From Lachnospiraceae bacterium (GTDB lineage: Bacteria > Bacillota > Clostridia > Lachnospirales > Lachnospiraceae), in the NCBI GenBank assembly GCA_016290905.1, contig JAEEVO010000008.1, positions 1-56,559 on the forward strand: 56,559 bases of DNA. The letters run 5' to 3'. Every line of letters starts with the position of its first letter. The first letter of the stretch is position 1. The notes beneath the pieces were generated by a model. The model saw only the letters and a list, made by a program, of their open reading frames with translations, made no database searches and had not been told where the DNA came from. Below, piece after piece: positions 55,065 to 56,559 of the stretch. The translations under genes were made by a program, and so were the position numbers.

Positions 55065-56559
55065 ATGAAGTTCGGATTTTTCGATGATGCAGCTAAAGAA
55101 TACTGCATAACAACTCCTTTTACCCCTCTTCCCTGGATCAACTACCTCGGAAACGACGGGTTCTACGGTCTTATCTCAAATACCGCCGGCGGATACTGCT
55201 TCTATCGCGACGCAAAGCTGAGACGTATCACCAGATATCGTTACAATGATGTACCCGGTGATATCGGCGGAAGACTTTATTACATCAAGGATCAGGATAC
55301 TGTTTGGAGTCCCGCTTATCGTCCCGCAGAGACAGAGCTTGACAGCTACGAGTGCCGTCACGGTATGGGTTACACCACCTTTAACAGCTCCAAAAACGAT
55401 GTAAATGCAAAGCTCACCTTCTTTGTTCCGCTTGGCAGCGCTTGTGAGCTTCATAAACTTGAAATAGTAAACAACTCCTCTTCAGCTAAAGAGCTTACCG
55501 TATTCAGCGGTATCGAGTGGTGTCTCTGGAATGCGGTTGACGATTCACAGAACTATCAGAGAAACTTAAGCATCGGCGAGCTTGAGGTAGTCGGAAGCAC
55601 CATCTATCACAAGACCGAGTATCGTGAGAGACGTAACCATTACGCATTCTTCACTGTAAATACCGAGGTTGACGGCTTTGACACCGATCGTGATGTTTTC
55701 CTTGGTGCAAGACGTTCATGGAACAATCCTGTTTCCGTAGAAAACGGAAAGAGCGGAAACACCGTGGCTAGCGGCTGGTACCCGATAGCAAGCCACTCCA
55801 TAAAGGTTAAGCTTGCTCCCGGTGAGAAAAAGACCTATGTATTCCAGCTTGGCTACATCGAGGTTCCCAGAGAAGAAAAATGGGAGTCAAAGGGCGTGAT
55901 CAATAAGAAGCCCGCTATCGAGCTTATCAATAAATACAACACAACCGAAGCATGCGAAGCTGCATTCGACGAGTTAAAGAAATACTGGAATGAGCTTCTC
56001 TCCATCTACCATGTAGAAAGCAAGGACGACAAGGTAAACCGCATGGTAAATATCTGGCATCAGTACCAGGTTATGGTTACCTTCAACATGAGCCGTTCCG
56101 CATCCTACTGGGAAACCGGTATCGGCCGTGGCATGGGCTTCAGGGATTCCTGTCAGGATCTGCTCGGCTTCATGCACCTCATCCCCGAGAGAGCGCGTGA
56201 CAGGATCATCGACATCGCTTCCATCCAGTTTGAGAACGGTTCCACATACCATCAGTATCAGCCTCTTACAAAGCGCGGAAACGCTGATATCGGCGGCGGC
56301 TTCAACGATGACCCGTTATGGCTTGTTGCATGTACCGCAGCATACATCCGTGAGACAGGCGATACTACCATTCTTGACCATCCTACTCCTTTCAACAACG
56401 TTGAAGGCAGTGAAAAGCCTCTTATGGAGCACTTACGCAGGAGTATAAACTTCACTATCAATAACAAAGGACCTCACGGTCTTCCCCTTATCGGACGTGC
56501 AGACTGGAATGACTGCCTGAACCTTAACTGCTTCTCAGAGGAGCCCGGTGAATCCTTCC
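55065..56559 (+). CDS. GH94 cellobiose phosphorylase, N-terminal part
   Basis: The 498 visible residues match glycoside hydrolase family 94. Cellobiose phosphorylase splits cellobiose with phosphate into glucose 1-phosphate and glucose inside the cell, saving ATP. The N terminus [19 protein letters not shown] is followed by a beta-sandwich domain and the start of the (alpha/alpha)6 barrel. [11 protein letters not shown] (about 359-369) is the glucosyl-binding motif, and ADWNDCLNL contains the expected general acid Asp483. The stop is beyond the window; family members are about 800 residues. N,N'-diacetylchitobiose phosphorylase is the main alternative; cellobiose is favoured by the N-terminal sequence. 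Codon use suggests high expression. Confidence 0.9.
   Translation, partial: MKFGFFDDAAKEYCITTPFTPLPWINYLGNDGFYGLISNTAGGYCFYRDAKLRRITRYRYNDVPGDIGGRLYYIKDQDTVWSPAYRPAETELDSYECRHGMGYTTFNSSKNDVNAKLTFFVPLGSACELHKLEIVNNSSSAKELTVFSGIEWCLWNAVDDSQNYQRNLSIGELEVVGSTIYHKTEYRERRNHYAFFTVNTEVDGFDTDRDVFLGARRSWNNPVSVENGKSGNTVASGWYPIASHSIKVKLAPGEKKTYVFQLGYIEVPREEKWESKGVINKKPAIELINKYNTTEACEAAFDELKKYWNELLSIYHVESKDDKVNRMVNIWHQYQVMVTFNMSRSASYWETGIGRGMGFRDSCQDLLGFMHLIPERARDRIIDIASIQFENGSTYHQYQPLTKRGNADIGGGFNDDPLWLVACTAAYIRETGDTTILDHPTPFNNVEGSEKPLMEHLRRSINFTINNKGPHGLPLIGRADWNDCLNLNCFSEEPGESF

Overview
The window looks like a chromosomal core segment of an anaerobic Bacillota bacterium, most likely family Lachnospiraceae (Butyrivibrio/Roseburia-like). 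I infer this from the gene set and order (radC-mreBCD-PBP2-minDE-rodA-mgsA, mutS'-mutS-mutL-miaA, DUF512 protein-der-plsY-gpsA, a PyrDB/PyrK pair with pyrBI), strong AGGAGG-type ribosome binding sites, consensus TTGACA-17-TATAAT promoters and a GH94 cellobiose phosphorylase. The species cannot be named from the sequence alone. I see no transposase, phage gene or cas gene.

Layout. Almost everything is on the minus strand. (1) 1-3548: divIVA (cut by the window edge), sepF, yggS, a HlyD-like membrane protein and a small P-loop protein. (2) 3812-13877: a cell-shape and division block with its promoter at 13849-13877: radC, mreB, mreC, mreD, PBP2, then minD, minE, rodA, mgsA and a D,D-carboxypeptidase lipoprotein. 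(3) 13896-22921: mismatch repair and tRNA modification: a membrane-anchored MutS-like ATPase, mutS, mutL, miaA and a PLP enzyme, with a consensus promoter in front. (4) 22940-26508: a three-gene sensor/kinase/response-regulator set. (5) 26595-37848: a 13-gene run from a signal-peptidase-like gene through xseA, xseB, rbgA, rnhB, flhB-like, yraN, pgeF, yitT, DUF512, der and plsY to gpsA, closed by an intrinsic terminator. (6) 38081-39139: a lone plus-strand pilT. (7) 39541-46849: a patatin-like lipase, rplS with a structured leader, and the pyrimidine operon pyrC-K-D-F-B-I. (8) 46934-47186: tRNA-Val and tRNA-Met with promoter and shared terminator. (9) 47191-51212: a membrane J-domain protein, a GGDEF-family protein and a transglutaminase-like protein. 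(10) 51697-56559: aspS, a YcxB-domain membrane protein and the start of cellobiose phosphorylase.

The genes are mostly housekeeping: wall elongation and septum placement, DNA repair, ribosome and GTPase maturation, phospholipid synthesis and UMP synthesis. Several proteins keep a familiar fold but lack key residues: the signal peptidase I homologue lacks both the Ser and Lys of the dyad, the GGDEF motif is degenerate, the transglutaminase-like domain has no Cys at the expected position, and one sensor has no phospho-acceptor His.

The most unusual content is intergenic. At least five families of palindromic repeats sit at gene ends. Two of them show stems that differ in sequence between copies yet stay self-complementary, around conserved junctions or loops: (a) hairpins at 51236-51300 and 51539-51602 share a 30-nt apex in opposite orientation, and the second is the centre of an inverted-unit island with an exact 41-bp period on one side and an exact 32-bp period on the other; (b) modules at 33653-33724, 39332-39417 and 42521-42778 share a tandem G.A mismatch motif between covarying helices. 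These are the best candidates for an undescribed RNA or DNA hairpin system here.
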